Source of the DNA: Beroe forskalii
Taxonomy: Eukaryota; Ctenophora; Nuda; Beroida; Beroidae
Assembly (NCBI GenBank): GCA_011033025.1
Contig: WFMF01000128.1
Span: 310,001 to 374,000, forward strand
Reading direction: 5' to 3'
DNA length: 64,000 nucleotides
Shown piece by piece: positions 35,201 through 47,135 of the stretch; positions within the stretch are counted from its first letter, which is position 1, and each line of letters begins with the position of its first letter. The notes beneath the pieces are model-generated. The model made no database searches. It was given only the letters and a program-made list of their open reading frames with translations, and was not told the DNA's origin. Position numbers and translations under genes: made by a program.

Positions 35201-38200
35201 TACGTCATGCCAATGACGTCATAATGACGTCACAAAACTAAGAATTTCGAATGTCGATTTTCCCAAAAATAGGCGTTTTTCAACGCAATTTTTCGGTATG
35301 AAGCTTTCGAGATAGGAAAAAATGCTCCTCCTAGCGTTGAAAGGAAATTTAATGTACTTTTTAAAAATGTGGTTGAAAAGTTCTAAGCTCCCCAGCATCA
35401 TTGAGATATATGCGATTGTTTGAAACACTTTGACACGAAAAAAATCCCAAAAAATGGCAAAACTTGTGAAGCTAGTGGAGAGAGAACGGGACAACCCCAG
35501 AACTTCATCTTTGGATATGTTGTCGGTCATAGTCCCAATTGTGTTAATGAATGGGTCTCAGATAGCTTATCTAATTTATGACGTAATTGTGACGTCATCA
35601 GTAATGCTAGGTAACGCGAATTTTTACGCGCGGTTTGACGCCAAATTTCAATATCTGGGCACAGAAAAAGGGTGATATTTTTTCCCAAAACCAAAAAGGA
35701 TTTGGTTGTGATGTCCGCGGCGGTTTTAAGGCGTTCTTTACTGTAAAACCCATGATATGAGAAAGAACGCGACGGTTGGAACTGCCGCAACGGCACTTTC
35801 TTGATGCATTAAAGTTACGTGAATGTTGTATATTGTGACGTTGCAGCAGTTTTAACCGTCGCGTTCTTTCTCATATCATGGGTTTTACAGTAAAGAACGC
35901 CTTAAAACCGCCGCGGACATCACAACCAAATCCTTTTTGGTTTTGGGAAAATATCTACATCTTGCAGTTATCTATTCACCCCATTCTAGAATCTGTAGTA
36001 ATGTTAGTACAACCTGATTTTTGAAGGACGTCATGTTAGTATTGTTTCAGTGTCGTCACACAATCATAATTATGACTATACTATCGCAACATTCATACAT
36101 GTTTCTACTCCTCTAAAATGGGGACGTAATGCAATAACCAGCCACCACCGAGCGCTATTCAAGTTCTTAAGTATTTTTAGGCACATTTCTTCAAGGAGTA
36201 ACCTTGCATATCAATGGGAATTGGGGATGATATGCAAGCATTTTGATTGAATTATGAAATAGGTCAGAGCATAGCGTGGAGAGGAACAGGACACCCGCTC
36301 TCTCTACATAGTGCCAATTCGATTATCTACCTCCCCACTTCACTGTTGGACTAACATGAAAATGACTAACACGCTTTTGCAACGCAACATACAATAATAC
36401 AGTGGGTTGCCTAGATCTGGGCAACCTGACATACAAATATGAACGGGGTTGCCTGTTTCTGAAACTTGAGCTCCCTAGCAGAGGAGGAGCAATATGCAAT
36501 AGCATTTGTAAACAGTGATGAACAGTGTCCACTAGCGACTGGCGACTGGTCTATGTATACAATCGGAACTGTTGATTAATTTCACAATTTTATTTCTGTG
36601 GATGTTTGTTGTCAACCGTCAAGCAGGTCACATGTTAGTAATTTTGTCCTTTTATTATCCTAGATGTTAGTACAATATGTTGCATAAGTTGCCTGGGTTT
36701 TTGAATGGGGTCTATTCATTTATCTCATTCATTTTCATTGGTGTTAAATTTGTGATGAACGAGAACTCTGACCTTAGCTTAGCTCATGAAACCAAATATG
36801 ATCAAATCACCGTACATACATGAGCTGGCTACAGAGAAGACCTCACAAGTTTAACTTCCATTATAATCAAGTGTATTGAGTTACACGCAATAACAACAAC
36901 AATACACATTGTACATGTTTAGCCTGTGTTAATATATGCGAACCAACTTTTATAACTTGTGTTTTCTTGCAGAGCCTGCATCACATCTTTGAATACAACG
37001 TAACATTGAAAATCTTTTATTAAGTAAGGTGCAGCTTAGACCAAGGTAGCAGGTGTAACGTATCTAGCAAATCCAACGTTGTTGGTGTATCATAGTTGGT
37101 GTGAAGTAATTGGTGCAACGTTGAAGGTGTAACTTATTAGGTGTAACGACTGTTACGCTGTATGTGTGTTAGGTACATCTATATTATAACGGGGTTTTCT
37201 GAATATTTGCTAGACAAAAAACAACCACTTACCAGTAATAATCACGCCCAAAAATAGGCGGTGTGACGTCAACATTTCCTTCTTCAGAACGTTGATAATG
37301 ACATCGCTATTAACTGTCAATTAATCACGGACATGTATGGTCAATGTCATTAGCGTAACGATCGAAGTTTTTACAACTGTGACCGTTATTAATATGGTTA
37401 GATGGTGGCTAATGAGCGATGAAAAATCTTCATAAACAGCTGTAATCATAGATTTACTGACCCTACCAAATTAAGTTCATTGTTTTCAAACTTTTGATTC
37501 ATGTTATTAATAGCCTTATGTACACCAATATAAAATTATTGCTCCCGGCTGCAGTACCTTAGCACAACTTGGCAAGGTAACAGGGCTATATATCAGATCC
37601 CTGTGTATTATCTACTACTTCTAATAACCTCTGTACTCTGGGGCATGTTGCTATGGTGATATGTGAACTGGTATATACAAGACCATTACCGGTACACAGC
37701 ACCATATTGAGATGTACCCATCCTATAATGTGTATGGAATTGGGGAAGGTTGGGTAAATACTTTAAAAACAACCGTTATTGAATATGGAGGATTGAATTA
37801 AAAAGTCGTTATGGGGCGCAGAGCCAGAAGCCAATTAATAATGTCCTTCCATCATCGCATGTAACACCACTATAACTGTAAGTTTTGCAACTGCAGCTGC
37901 CATCGGATGATGGCTTCTAATATCCGATGGCCTTCTCATAGGATTCAGAAATCGTGATTACGTTGGCCAATCAGTGCGCGAGTTTACGGTCAACTTGCGT
38001 TCTATGGCCGATTTCAAATGACCTTTGTATCGAAAGTCGACATAATTTTCTCTTGAATCGCCTCTCCATATTATTTGTCTACGTAAAACTTAAGTCACGG
38101 TTAGTTCACTGAACACGCCCAAAACATGAGTAACACTGCCCGTAGTAGTGTAGTGCTTAACAAGCTGCATGAAGCACTGTACTCTGTACATTGTACAAGT

Positions 38201-41028
38201 CTCCAGTGAATTGCATCAAAACTGCTAAAGTCATCATTCATTGTTACAACATCGGTGGCTGGAAGGATCTGTTGAGTCAGTTGCAGATCCTTGAGAATTC
38301 TATTAAAGTTGTGACATACAAAATGTAGAAGATAGTTTCAATAAACGATCCTTCCAGGGGCATCGATAGTTTGCAACTTCGTGCAGAAATTTAGTATTAA
38401 ATTAATAAATACTTAAAGCGACTTAAATACTGAGAATTGCAGAGTACTAGAGTATTGCATCGTGCATGTCAAAGTGCAGAAAGAATATTAGCATCTGCAC
38501 ATATATACTGTAATAGTGAAAATATTAATGTTCACATTTTGAGGTGTCATTCTTCAGCAAAGTTATGGTTATTAAATCACGATTCATCATTTCTGCTTCT
38601 TTTTGATGTTATTATGGTTTCATCTACACGTCCTCAATTTATCTGTGCTGAACTACTAATTTTATCTTTACAGTATAGAGAGAAAATTAGTAGATCAGCT
38701 CAGATAAATCGAGCGTGTGTAGTATTTAACGATGGATCTGAAAATCACTCACATCGGCTATCATTCATCCCTCTCTACCCCCCCCCCCCCCAGACTCGAT
38801 TAACCTCTTCCTGCTTCACTGAGAAAACCCAAAAAGTTTCATAATAGGGTAAAACGGGGTGGAGTGGGACAGGAGGTAAAGAGGGACAAATTGGGGTGAA
38901 ATGGAACACCTGGGGGGAAAGTGGGACACTTAACGAAATTTCAAAAAACCTACATCTATGCAAAGCTATGGTGAAGACTACACTTTGGGTAAAGAGGAAC
39001 ACTGTCAAAATTATGCATAAGACCGATATGGGGTAAAGTGGGACAAATTTTCGAAAATTTTCCAAAGCAACACCCCAACAGTATTTCATGCAATAAAAGC
39101 CACTGGGTAAAGTGGGACAGTCATATTTTGTATATTTTACCCATTGTGGGGTAAAGTGGTACAGCAATAACAATTGATTTTATGATGATCTAGACATTTA
39201 TTTGTTATAATTTAGATGGAATGCTATTGCCAACAAGACTTTACAGGTGAGTGGGGAAAGTGGAACAGGAATTTAATCTTGATTATTGGATAATGGGGTA
39301 ATGTGGGACAATTGATAAAAAGTATGGAACTAATCGAAAATCGCCCTGTTTTTGTGACTTATGTATGTGAGAATATCAATAATGCCTATTAAAACTTTTA
39401 ATTCAGCATCACGAATTAAAATTATTGATTTTTATTGAATTTTTGACAATTTTTGCGCAACTGTCCACTTTCCCAAATTTATTATATACCATATCATTTA
39501 GTGCTATTTTCAAGAAAATAAAGTATACTACAACCAAAGTGAAAAATCTTGATGAAAAACAACCTGCATAGCATAACTGTTTCCTTAGGAATACATGATT
39601 TCATTTGATCTGACTTGACTGTCCCACTTTCCCCATTAACATGATTTTCAATGAAAATAAAATTTCATGCCTGAGAAACTTATAAGGGGATGTTTTAGTA
39701 AACAAATTATGAGTTGCAAATGCTTTTATTGCTTATATTGTGATAATTATCCTTGTTAACTATCAGTGTCCTCTTTTCCCCACAACGTGTTAATTATAGG
39801 TAACTACATTTTCTCATTAAATTTCGTCATTTTGGGCTTCACTCAGATGGCGACTGAACCGTTGGAATGGAGAAAATCGATAAATGGTTCCCATACAACA
39901 AATTTACAAAGTTTTAGGTGAGCGCGGGTAAAGTGGGACATTTTAAAAAGGCTGTGAAATGACCAAAAACCAAAATTCTTGCCAAAGAGGTACTTATTTT
40001 CCATGTTTGGCCATATATGAACCTCTTTATGAAATTTGAAAGTTTAAATCTAAAAAGAATAATTTTTGGGGTAAAGTGGACCAATTCATTCAATTCTCCA
40101 ATTTGCCCAATTAGACTCAATCTTTTCTCTGTTCCAAAGTGGTTTATTCGACTTATTCTAAAGAACTGTACATGTCCAATGAAGAAAAAACTTCTCAAAT
40201 GGTTATCTCAGGGCTACAGAGACTGTCCCTCTTTACCTCCACATGAGGGGTGAAGTGGGACATGCTGTGGGAAAGATGGACAGCTTTTTTCTATATGAAA
40301 ACCATTGGTTGAGATTTTTTCGGCCAATTCTATGGAAAGAGGAAGGGTTCATTGCTAAAATCATCAACCAAAAATTAATTTTTCGTTAAAAGTGTGACTG
40401 TGGCACCTGAATATGTCTCAAATTGTCCCACTTCACCCCACTTTACCCTATAGATTTTATACTTTTACTAGCAGGCCCGTTGGGCCTGCTAATACGCAGC
40501 TCACTCGGCGCTGCTACGCAGCACCTCGTTCGCAAAATTCAAATCAACTAAATAATTTTTACCGCACCAAAAAATTCCAAACAGATCAAAAAGTTACGGA
40601 GCAACGAAATGAAAACAGCATTAAACAACACTCAACAGATAAAGTTCCAGTATCCGATTTGTTGCTTCTTTGATGTTTCAAGACTCGTCAACTTTTCCGT
40701 TGAATCATGCTTTTTACCGCATCAAAAACTCCGATCCGTTCAAAAGTTATTAGAGATCGCAACGTACTAACGTAATCAAAACACCATTAACAGAAATGAG
40801 CGCGCGCGCAATTCTCCGTGCACGTGTCACCATGGCAACCCGCACAAATCGTAATGCGCGCGCGTTCCGAAGATGTTTCCGCCGTTACGTACAAACAAAA
40901 AACAGAGGTTGCGAAATTATATAAGAGATAGCACTTATTTGTAATTTCTCACAAATTCTCATTTCTTCAGATGTTCCAAGATGCAGGCAGACTCAAACAA
41001 CTACCTCAACATCATGGATAGACTGCAG
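32224..41028 (+). CDS. Unrecognised gene, right copy, three exons
   Basis: Plus-strand counterpart of the left-arm gene: exons 32,224-32,301, 34,180-34,298 and 40,971-41,028. Acceptors are CTCAG, CATAG and TTCAG; donors are GTAAGT, GTGCGT and GTTAGC. The encoded 85 residues are identical to the left copy. The intron between the last two exons is 6.7 kb here and 2.5 kb on the left because several mobile elements have inserted. The 5' part of the gene should lie toward the palindrome centre and the 3' part beyond the outer edge; I found neither. The absence of amino-acid changes against a background of many intron differences argues that both copies were under purifying selection after duplication, or that gene conversion keeps the exons alike. 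Confidence 0.65.
34459..35950. mobile_element. Right-arm-specific insert with internal long hairpin
   Basis: The insert is absent from the left arm, where the two flanks adjoin near 6,385. It starts with the hairpin GGGGGCTGG-CAA-GCCCCC and GC-rich GAGCCCGAGGGCCC tracts. At 35,681-35,790 and 35,848-35,950 it has a ~100-bp inverted repeat (AAGGCGTTCTTTACTGTAAA and complement) around a ~60-bp loop. Frames here have no recognisable domain. Confidence 0.65.
35979..36710. mobile_element. TIR element CCCCATTC with 8-bp TSD
   Basis: Begins CCCCATTC and ends GAATGGGG, flanked by TCTATTCA at 35,971-35,978 and 36,711-36,718. The left arm keeps the uninterrupted TCTATTCATTTAC. The motif ATGTTAGTA recurs near both ends. 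The 8-bp duplication suits hAT- or P-type transposition. No transposase is seen. Confidence 0.8.
38845..40450. mobile_element. TA-flanked element of GGGTAAAGTGGGACA repeats
   Basis: Ends TAGGGTAAAACGGGGTGGAG and (reverse strand) TAGGGTAAAGTGGGGTGAAG. Both the first 0.5 kb and the last 0.5 kb are loose arrays of GGGGTAAAGTGGGACA, facing each other. The left arm has CATATAGAC at this point, so the insertion duplicated TA. No transposase frame is visible. This is another satellite-filled inverted-terminal element. Confidence 0.75.
40458..40915. mobile_element. Right-arm-specific insert starting with a GCAGGCCC hairpin
   Basis: The hairpin GCAGGCCC-GTT-GGGCCTGC opens a ~450-bp segment absent from the left arm, with TACGCAGC repeats and a GCGCGCGC tract near 40,800-40,865. 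It lies directly beside the TA-flanked element. The class is unknown. Confidence 0.5.
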
Positions 41029-41604
41029 GTTAGCCACAGTGACACTTTACGGAGGCTTGTTTTATCAGAGAGGATTAACAGGGGTGTGTAAGATTCAGGA
41101 GATTAGATTGAAAAGCGGAGAAGCAGAGGAGATTAGGCGGGCATCTGACTATGATAATCAATTTGTTGTCAAATAAGTTGCATTCATTTCAATTTTGATT
41201 TAAGTTTCCACTGATTGACATTTGAAAGTTCCGAAAACTCCGAATTCTGGCTCCTATCATTTACTCATTCAGTAGCAAAGCCATCACATAGAATAGCAAA
41301 GCCATGATGACAGACGGTGTACCAGATATCATTAGTACAAGTAACGGCAGCTGTGTCAGGATGATTAAAGTTTGTGTGTACTGTGTACAAGTGCAGTGTG
41401 TGTTTGTCACTTTGTCTGTCACTTTGTTGGTGTGTCAATCTGTCTGTCAATTTGTTGTGTGTAACGCGCAAGTTGTGTGTTACACAGTAGAAAAGTAGAT
41501 ACGCACGTTGTGTGTTACTGGTTACACACATGTTAGGAAGGTGGGAGGTCAATGGTTATAGTGTGATTATCCCAGTAGGGGGTATTAAACGGTGACAGTG
41601 TTAG

Positions 41605-41753
41605 ATCGCCACCAAAACCGTTGGACGGTTGGTCAAGTAACCCCCCGCTGGTTTGGATGTGATCAGCCCATTTTGTCTCTTTTCAGGTTCCGTTGTCACA
41701 TCCAAACCCGCGGGGGGTTACTTGACCAACCGTCCAACGGTTTTGGTGGCGAT
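41605..41753. mobile_element. 149-bp MITE at the outer edge of the right arm
   Basis: ATCGCCACCAAAACCGTTGG through GGTTTGGATGTGA is an almost perfect inverted repeat with only ~30 bases of loop. It sits within 3 bases of where arm homology ends. Confidence 0.8.
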
Positions 41754-41785
41754 ATCTTGACAGATGTATGTGTTTGAACCTATGT

Positions 41786-42310
41786 TACTTGCTCAAAGAC
41801 AGTTTGAGCCCACGTAACTTGCCCTAACGTAGTCCGAACCCACGTAACTAGCCCACATGCAAGTCTAACCCACGTAACTCACCATGACGAAGTCCGAAAC
41901 AACGTTATTCTAACTTAGAATTACTAGAATTGATATATTTCTTAATTTCTACAAATCGTCCACGTGAACTCACGTGCTAAAATATGGCAACCATATCTAA
42001 TTTCACGTGCATTAGTCGTATTTGAACTCATTTCAACGTAACCAAGTCGAAAATCCCGTGTAAGCATCAATTCCTTTAAATCCCCTAATTTCTACAAAAC
42101 GTCCGTGTGTACTCATGTGCTGAAGTATAGCACATGCATCTTATTTCATGTGCATTAGTCGTATTTGAACTCATTTCAACGTAATCAAGTCGAAAATCCC
42201 GTGTAAATATCAATTTCTTCAAATCCCTAATTTCTACAAACGTGAACTCATTTCACGTAATCTGATCGAAAATCCCTTAAATATCAATTTCTTTAAAACC
42301 CTAATTTCTA
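41786..42310 (+). repeat. Two adjacent tandem repeats
   Basis: First about three units near CCCACGTAACTNGCCC spaced 33-36 bases (41,810-41,915). Then about three degenerate ~125-bp units containing TTTCTACAAA, GTCCACGTGAACTCACGTGC and TTTGAACTCATTTCAACGTAA (41,930-42,310). Confidence 0.7.
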
Positions 42311-45290
42311 AAAAAGTCCGTGAACTCTCGTTTTAGCTGAAAAGTTAACAGCATCCCAGATCAAATTTGAGATATTTTTTGAAGGTATTCTTTGTAAAAA
42401 GCCAATTTCGGAATTTGGAAGCGGGTCGGAATACCTGCGTGCATTAGCACAAGGTGGGTAAATAGAGACACACATCCAAACTCCAAGTCCAATGAAAAAC
42501 ATGGCTAATGCTAACATATCACTGATCAACATAACACGGATCAACTACTATTCACCTCTCATCGAACTCACTCAATGAGGTAAGTACTGCTCACTTTTCC
42601 ATTTTCAGTCTCCTCCATTGCTTTCACTTAATGTTATAGCAGCTGCTATTACATATCAGCATATCTGACATATTATGGGGATTATTATTATTGATATTCA
42701 AATGAAATTAATAGATTATATTTAAAACACAGAGACATGAGTTGATCGAATCACTGCATCTTTGTACTGTGTTTTGTAGTTTAAAATGTAGCTTGTAGTC
42801 AGAAAAATAGAAAACAGTTTACGGCTTTACGGGTTTGGACTCGTCGTACAAAATACTCATTATTTTACGAATAACTTGTTGACTTGTTCGCTACACGTTT
42901 CGTAATTTTCTGCAATTATGAACTACAATTTCTTCTTCGAGAGGAATCTTAAGTAATGCAGTCCAAATCTGCAAGGAGTGATGTAAGGGCAAATGCATAA
43001 TTTTTCGGAAATCATAGGCGTTGTTTTTTACCTAGATTCTTATCCATAGCTAATTTTTTGAAAGCAAAACAAACTGAATGTAAATTACTACCTCACACTA
43101 CAATAATAAGATAATAATAATCAGTTTCAGCTCCCGCTCATTCCTTCAATTTGCTTTCCAAATTCCTTTGATATTGCTGTCACCAATAAACTGCACCCTA
43201 TGAAATACATCTTTGATAAATCTGTACTTTGAAGAATCAGAAAACGTGACCAGGGTTAACTTGTTAACTGAGACAATCCAATTCAACTGAGACTGAAGTA
43301 TAGTGGAACTGTTGTAGTTTTGTCTGACTTTGAATACATTTCAAATTTAACATTTTGACTCCTACTTGCGAACGCAATATTCAATAATAATATTAATACA
43401 TTGTACAATACAAGAGACGGGATTCCTACACGTGTTATAATGAAGCATTAATGAGGGGAGGGAGCAGCACACGCAATCCTCTCGAGTGGTCTGTAGCAGG
43501 ATCACCAGTCAAATGGCATGCACAACGATCATAATGTACTTTCATCGTGATGCAATGTAGTGATCTGGTCCAAAAATCAACATGCACAGTTATTACAAAC
43601 TCAAGGTCTCTGATCATTCCACACGTCTAGATAAAGTTTCGTTGTACTTTGGAATCTTTCTTCAGAGTTTAGCATTTTATGTGGTTGTCTTCAGATTTGT
43701 CTTCAGATTTGATGTTGTCAATTGTCAGAGATATAGAATGATCAAATCACAGCACTTCTGTACTGTAGTTTGTAGATTGAAATACAATGATTATTGTTGA
43801 TATGATACGATACATGCGTTAGAAATACATGCCAAAAATCATCGTAAGAGTCGCGAGGTCCATCAGATCGAGTAAGGCTTGTAATCTTTCTTATAATCAC
43901 GTGAATACCAGTAATCTGCTAAATCGGAAAATCTTATGATCTTTTAACCAAGTTGCACAAGGGCTGCAATGTGATCAACCAATGTCTTCATCAAAATCAT
44001 AATAATAATCATAGTTTCATAGAGTTAGGTCTACAAATCATAGCAAGGTTCGTTATCTCATGCAAAGATGAAAAAGCTTATTCTTCGTACAGAATATGAA
44101 ATGACAAAATGTGAATTCTGAGTACGGGCGGTCCTACCCCGGGTTTCAGTCGTGGATTCTGTAATGACACCCATACCAGGAAATGTACAGGAAATATACC
44201 AGGAAATGTACAGTATACACCATGACCCATGAGCTAATATCAAGTTCTTATGTAAACAGATATTCTGGGAAGGGGCTTCTACATAAATAATATTAATGGA
44301 ATTATTATTACTATGTAAACAACGGTCGTACCTTCATTTCATCATTACTCTCTTTGAATGTGTTGTATTGAGATGATTATCATTTGGTACTTGCTTGCTT
44401 GCTTACTTGAGAGTTTCTTTTTCAAATACACCTGTAGACTGTCGGTACTATCTCCATATTTCCAATCCTAGCGCATGGTCAAGACTCAAGCAATCGTGTA
44501 CTATCAATATTTTATTCTATTGACAAGTTGACAAGTAAAAGAAGATCTGGGAAATATTGGCGCTAATATTTAACAGATCTTCTAACCTTTAAAAGTCAAA
44601 TAATAAGCGAATAACATATTTTGTGCCGATTTTTTGGGAAATTCTCGATTATAACACTAGATTTACAACATCAAGCTTAAGAATTAATGCACTAATAAAG
44701 CTACATAATTATACTGTTTAATCTGGCTCTTACGATGTTAAAATGTAGTACACTGACCCACTTCCATTCTTTTCATTTTCCTTCACTGGGTTATTGCTAT
44801 GCACCTTGCCATACACGGGAATCCAAATGCACGGCAAATAATATGCAATCAATAATTAGATTGAGTGTTTGAAAAAAGTCTAAACTTATAAATAACTTAA
44901 CTTATAACTCACTTGTGTTCTCGTACTCCTGTAGTCCTGTACATAATGATATTTGTAACCCAATCATTTCTGTGACAAAGCAAACCAACGTTCGCGTTAT
45001 TACGTAATGAATGCGTCATAAAGCTCAGAAAATGATAGCATTTTGCTTCCAGAAGTCCAAGTCTCGCAAGATTCGATTCATCCATTCACTGGGTTGATTC
45101 GAATTCTGATATTTGGATCATCATGCATTCTTTGTATTTTCATGCGGTTTCATGATGAGAACCTTATTTAATATTCGCATATTCGTGCATACCATTCTGC
45201 TTCCGGGATATCAGAGTTATTATGACCCGTACATCTGGTGCTTAATGCGATTGATATCTTATTTCTACCGAGACCTCGTTTCGTTTTGTT
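42311..45290. other. Intergenic, no gene recognised
   Basis: AT-rich DNA without an exon I can support. A duplicated phrase ending GGAAATGTACAG near 44,175-44,215 is a small local repeat. Confidence 0.4.
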
Positions 45291-45377
45291 ATGAGTCGTC
45301 ATGTACGAACCCCATTCAATCCGCGATATAATTCTGACCTGTTATTTTCTGAAATGCCAGCATCCCAGTTCCCTGTC

Positions 45378-46970
45378 ATGGAGAAGCAGATGAAACCCAT
45401 CTTCGTCATGTTTGTGACGCTCTTCAGTTGCTGCGGAAGTGTCATCCTGCTCGAGAAGCTGGTCAAAGATTTCCCTGACTGCACGGTCTTCCTCACATTC
45501 GCAAGTAAATATTATATCTCTTCGCCATCAATCATATCTTCGTAGATGGAAATATATTCGTACAACATCATTTATTCATTTAATGATTATCCCTCGTTAA
45601 TGTCTTCAAAGGTAGTTTGCTATAAAATATTTATTCATAGCTGACATTTTCGAAGGTTCCTGTTTTCAATCTGTAAATTCTGCTTTAAGTCATAAAACTG
45701 GCGCCAAACCTGCATTAGACCTGCACTAGACTGGCACAAGACCTGCATTATACCGGCGTTAGACCTGCATTAGACTGGCGCCCGGACAAAGTGGCAAACG
45801 GATCTATGCCCCATAAAACTGTAGCATAGCCATAGATTCGAAAAACATTGGAGTAACCTGTAGACAGGTAATCAGTGCTAAGTCTTGCATAGAATTTCCA
45901 GAACAGTTTCAAAATTATCACTGTATTTATGAGACAGACTATACATTATACTGAGCTCCCAACGTGGTATTTTCACTGCGCCGTGACAGTTTTCTAGATT
46001 GAATTTGAAAACAGGCTTTTAAGAAAATGTCAGCTGTATTTCCCGACTACAACTATTTATCATATCCCTCTCTATTCCCTGCATTCCAGGTTTTCTGTGC
46101 ATCGTGTGTCAAGGGATCATGTTCAACCCTCGGTTCCTACTGGCTCCCAACATCCCCGTCGTAAACTACGTGAAGATCACCATCCTCTTCTTCGTCTCCA
46201 ACGTCTGCAACAACCTCGCCCTCAGCTACGACGTGGACATGCCGACCCTCGTGGTCATCAGGTCAGGCTCCCTCGTGGCGAACATGCTCGTGTCCCTGGT
46301 GACCTTCAGACGCCACTACCCACCCTCCAAGTACATCAGCGTTGCCATGGTGACGGCAGGCGTGCTTCTCTCCACGGCAGCTACCGCCCAACTCAAGACG
46401 GAGGGCGGGGGTGACGGCGCGGACTTGGGTCGGTGGGCCTTCGGAATGCTGCTCCTCCTGGTGGGGTTGTTCGGGTCCGCCACGACAGGGGTGTTCCAGG
46501 AGAAGCTGTTCACGAACTTCGGAAAGCACCCCAAGGAAGCGCTCTTCTACAGCCACTTCCTTGGCATATTCGGCTTCCTCATCAGCTACCAGAACATCGC
46601 CAAGTCCGTGGTGGACTTCTCGCTGTCGCCGGCCCTGTTCGGCGTGGTGCCGAGCGCGTGGGTGACGTGCGTGGCGTATGTGGGTATTCTGAACGTGTGC
46701 ATGCAGAGCATTTACTATCTCCTCTCTGAGTGGAGCTCCCTGGCCGTGACCCTGGTTACAACCATCAGGAAGTTCCTGAGTCTCATCCTCTCTATCTACC
46801 TGTTCGGGAACCCCTTCACCCTGCAGCACTGGCTGGCTGCTGGCCTGGTGTTCACTGGCTCTGCTATCTACACGGAACTTATTCAGCTGCGTTCTATCAA
46901 GCAGTTCTTTGTCAGACTCGGTCTGGTGGAGCTGCAGGGGGAACAGGAGAAGGTTATCACTGACTGCTGA
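45378..46970 (+). CDS. SLC35B4: SLC35B4-type nucleotide-sugar transporter
   Basis: Two exons: 45,378-45,504 (donor GTAAAT) and 46,090-46,970 (acceptor ATTCCAG). Joined in phase 1 they encode 335 residues; human SLC35B4 has 331. SLC35B4 carries UDP-xylose and UDP-GlcNAc across Golgi/ER membranes. The splice creates TFASFLCIVCQGIMF, equivalent to the human TFAQFLFIAVEGFLF. Other family signatures are RSGSLVANM, GKHPKEALFYSH near the middle and VTTIRKFLSLILSIYLFGNP plus FTLQHW near the end. The protein is hydrophobic throughout, consistent with about ten membrane spans. Starts at 45,354 or 45,390 (MKPIFVMF) are possible, the latter matching the human N terminus best. Vertebrate genes have many more introns. 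Exon 2 is much richer in G+C than its flanks. Confidence 0.93.
45700..45785 (+). repeat. AGACCTGCATT minisatellite in the SLC35B4 intron
   Basis: Seven or so imperfect ~12-bp units alternating CCTGCATTAGA and CTGGCGTTAGA. Confidence 0.75.
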
Positions 46971-47135
46971 GAGGGGGAGTAAATCAGAGGGATTTAGATC
47001 TAATCCATCATGATATACTGACTGCTGAGACTTGAGAGGGGCAATGAATGAAAGGAATTTAGATTTAATCCATCATGATATCATACTGACTGCTGAGGGA
47101 GGCAATAAATCAAAGGAATTTAGATTTACGAGAAA
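46957..47135 (+). repeat. Three ~62-bp repeats starting at the SLC35B4 stop codon
   Basis: ACTGACTGCTGAG, GAGGGGNAATNAAT and GGAATTTAGATTTAATCCAT occur in order three times. The first copy contains the last codons and stop of SLC35B4, so the coding end lies inside a small tandem duplication. Confidence 0.8.

Larger units (their letters stand above)
28985..41602 (-). repeat. Right arm of giant inverted duplication
   Basis: Reverse complement of the left arm, longer because it has collected its own insertions. These are the ~404-bp tandem array (30,138-31,794), a palindrome-bearing insert (about 34,459-35,950), a TIR element with an 8-bp target duplication (35,979-36,710), a GGGTAAAGTGGGACA element (38,845-40,450) and a further insert to about 40,915. 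Homology to the left arm stops near 41,602, immediately next to a small TIR element at 41,605. Confidence 0.85.

Noticed and set aside
38437-38844. 135-codon plus-strand frame in the right arm
   Set aside because: The matching left-arm region (about 4,200-4,560) does not keep the frame, so it is not conserved coding sequence.
46263-46829. 188-codon minus-strand frame and several other frames inside SLC35B4 exon 2
   Set aside because: Antisense and out-of-frame shadows of a GC-rich, conserved coding exon.
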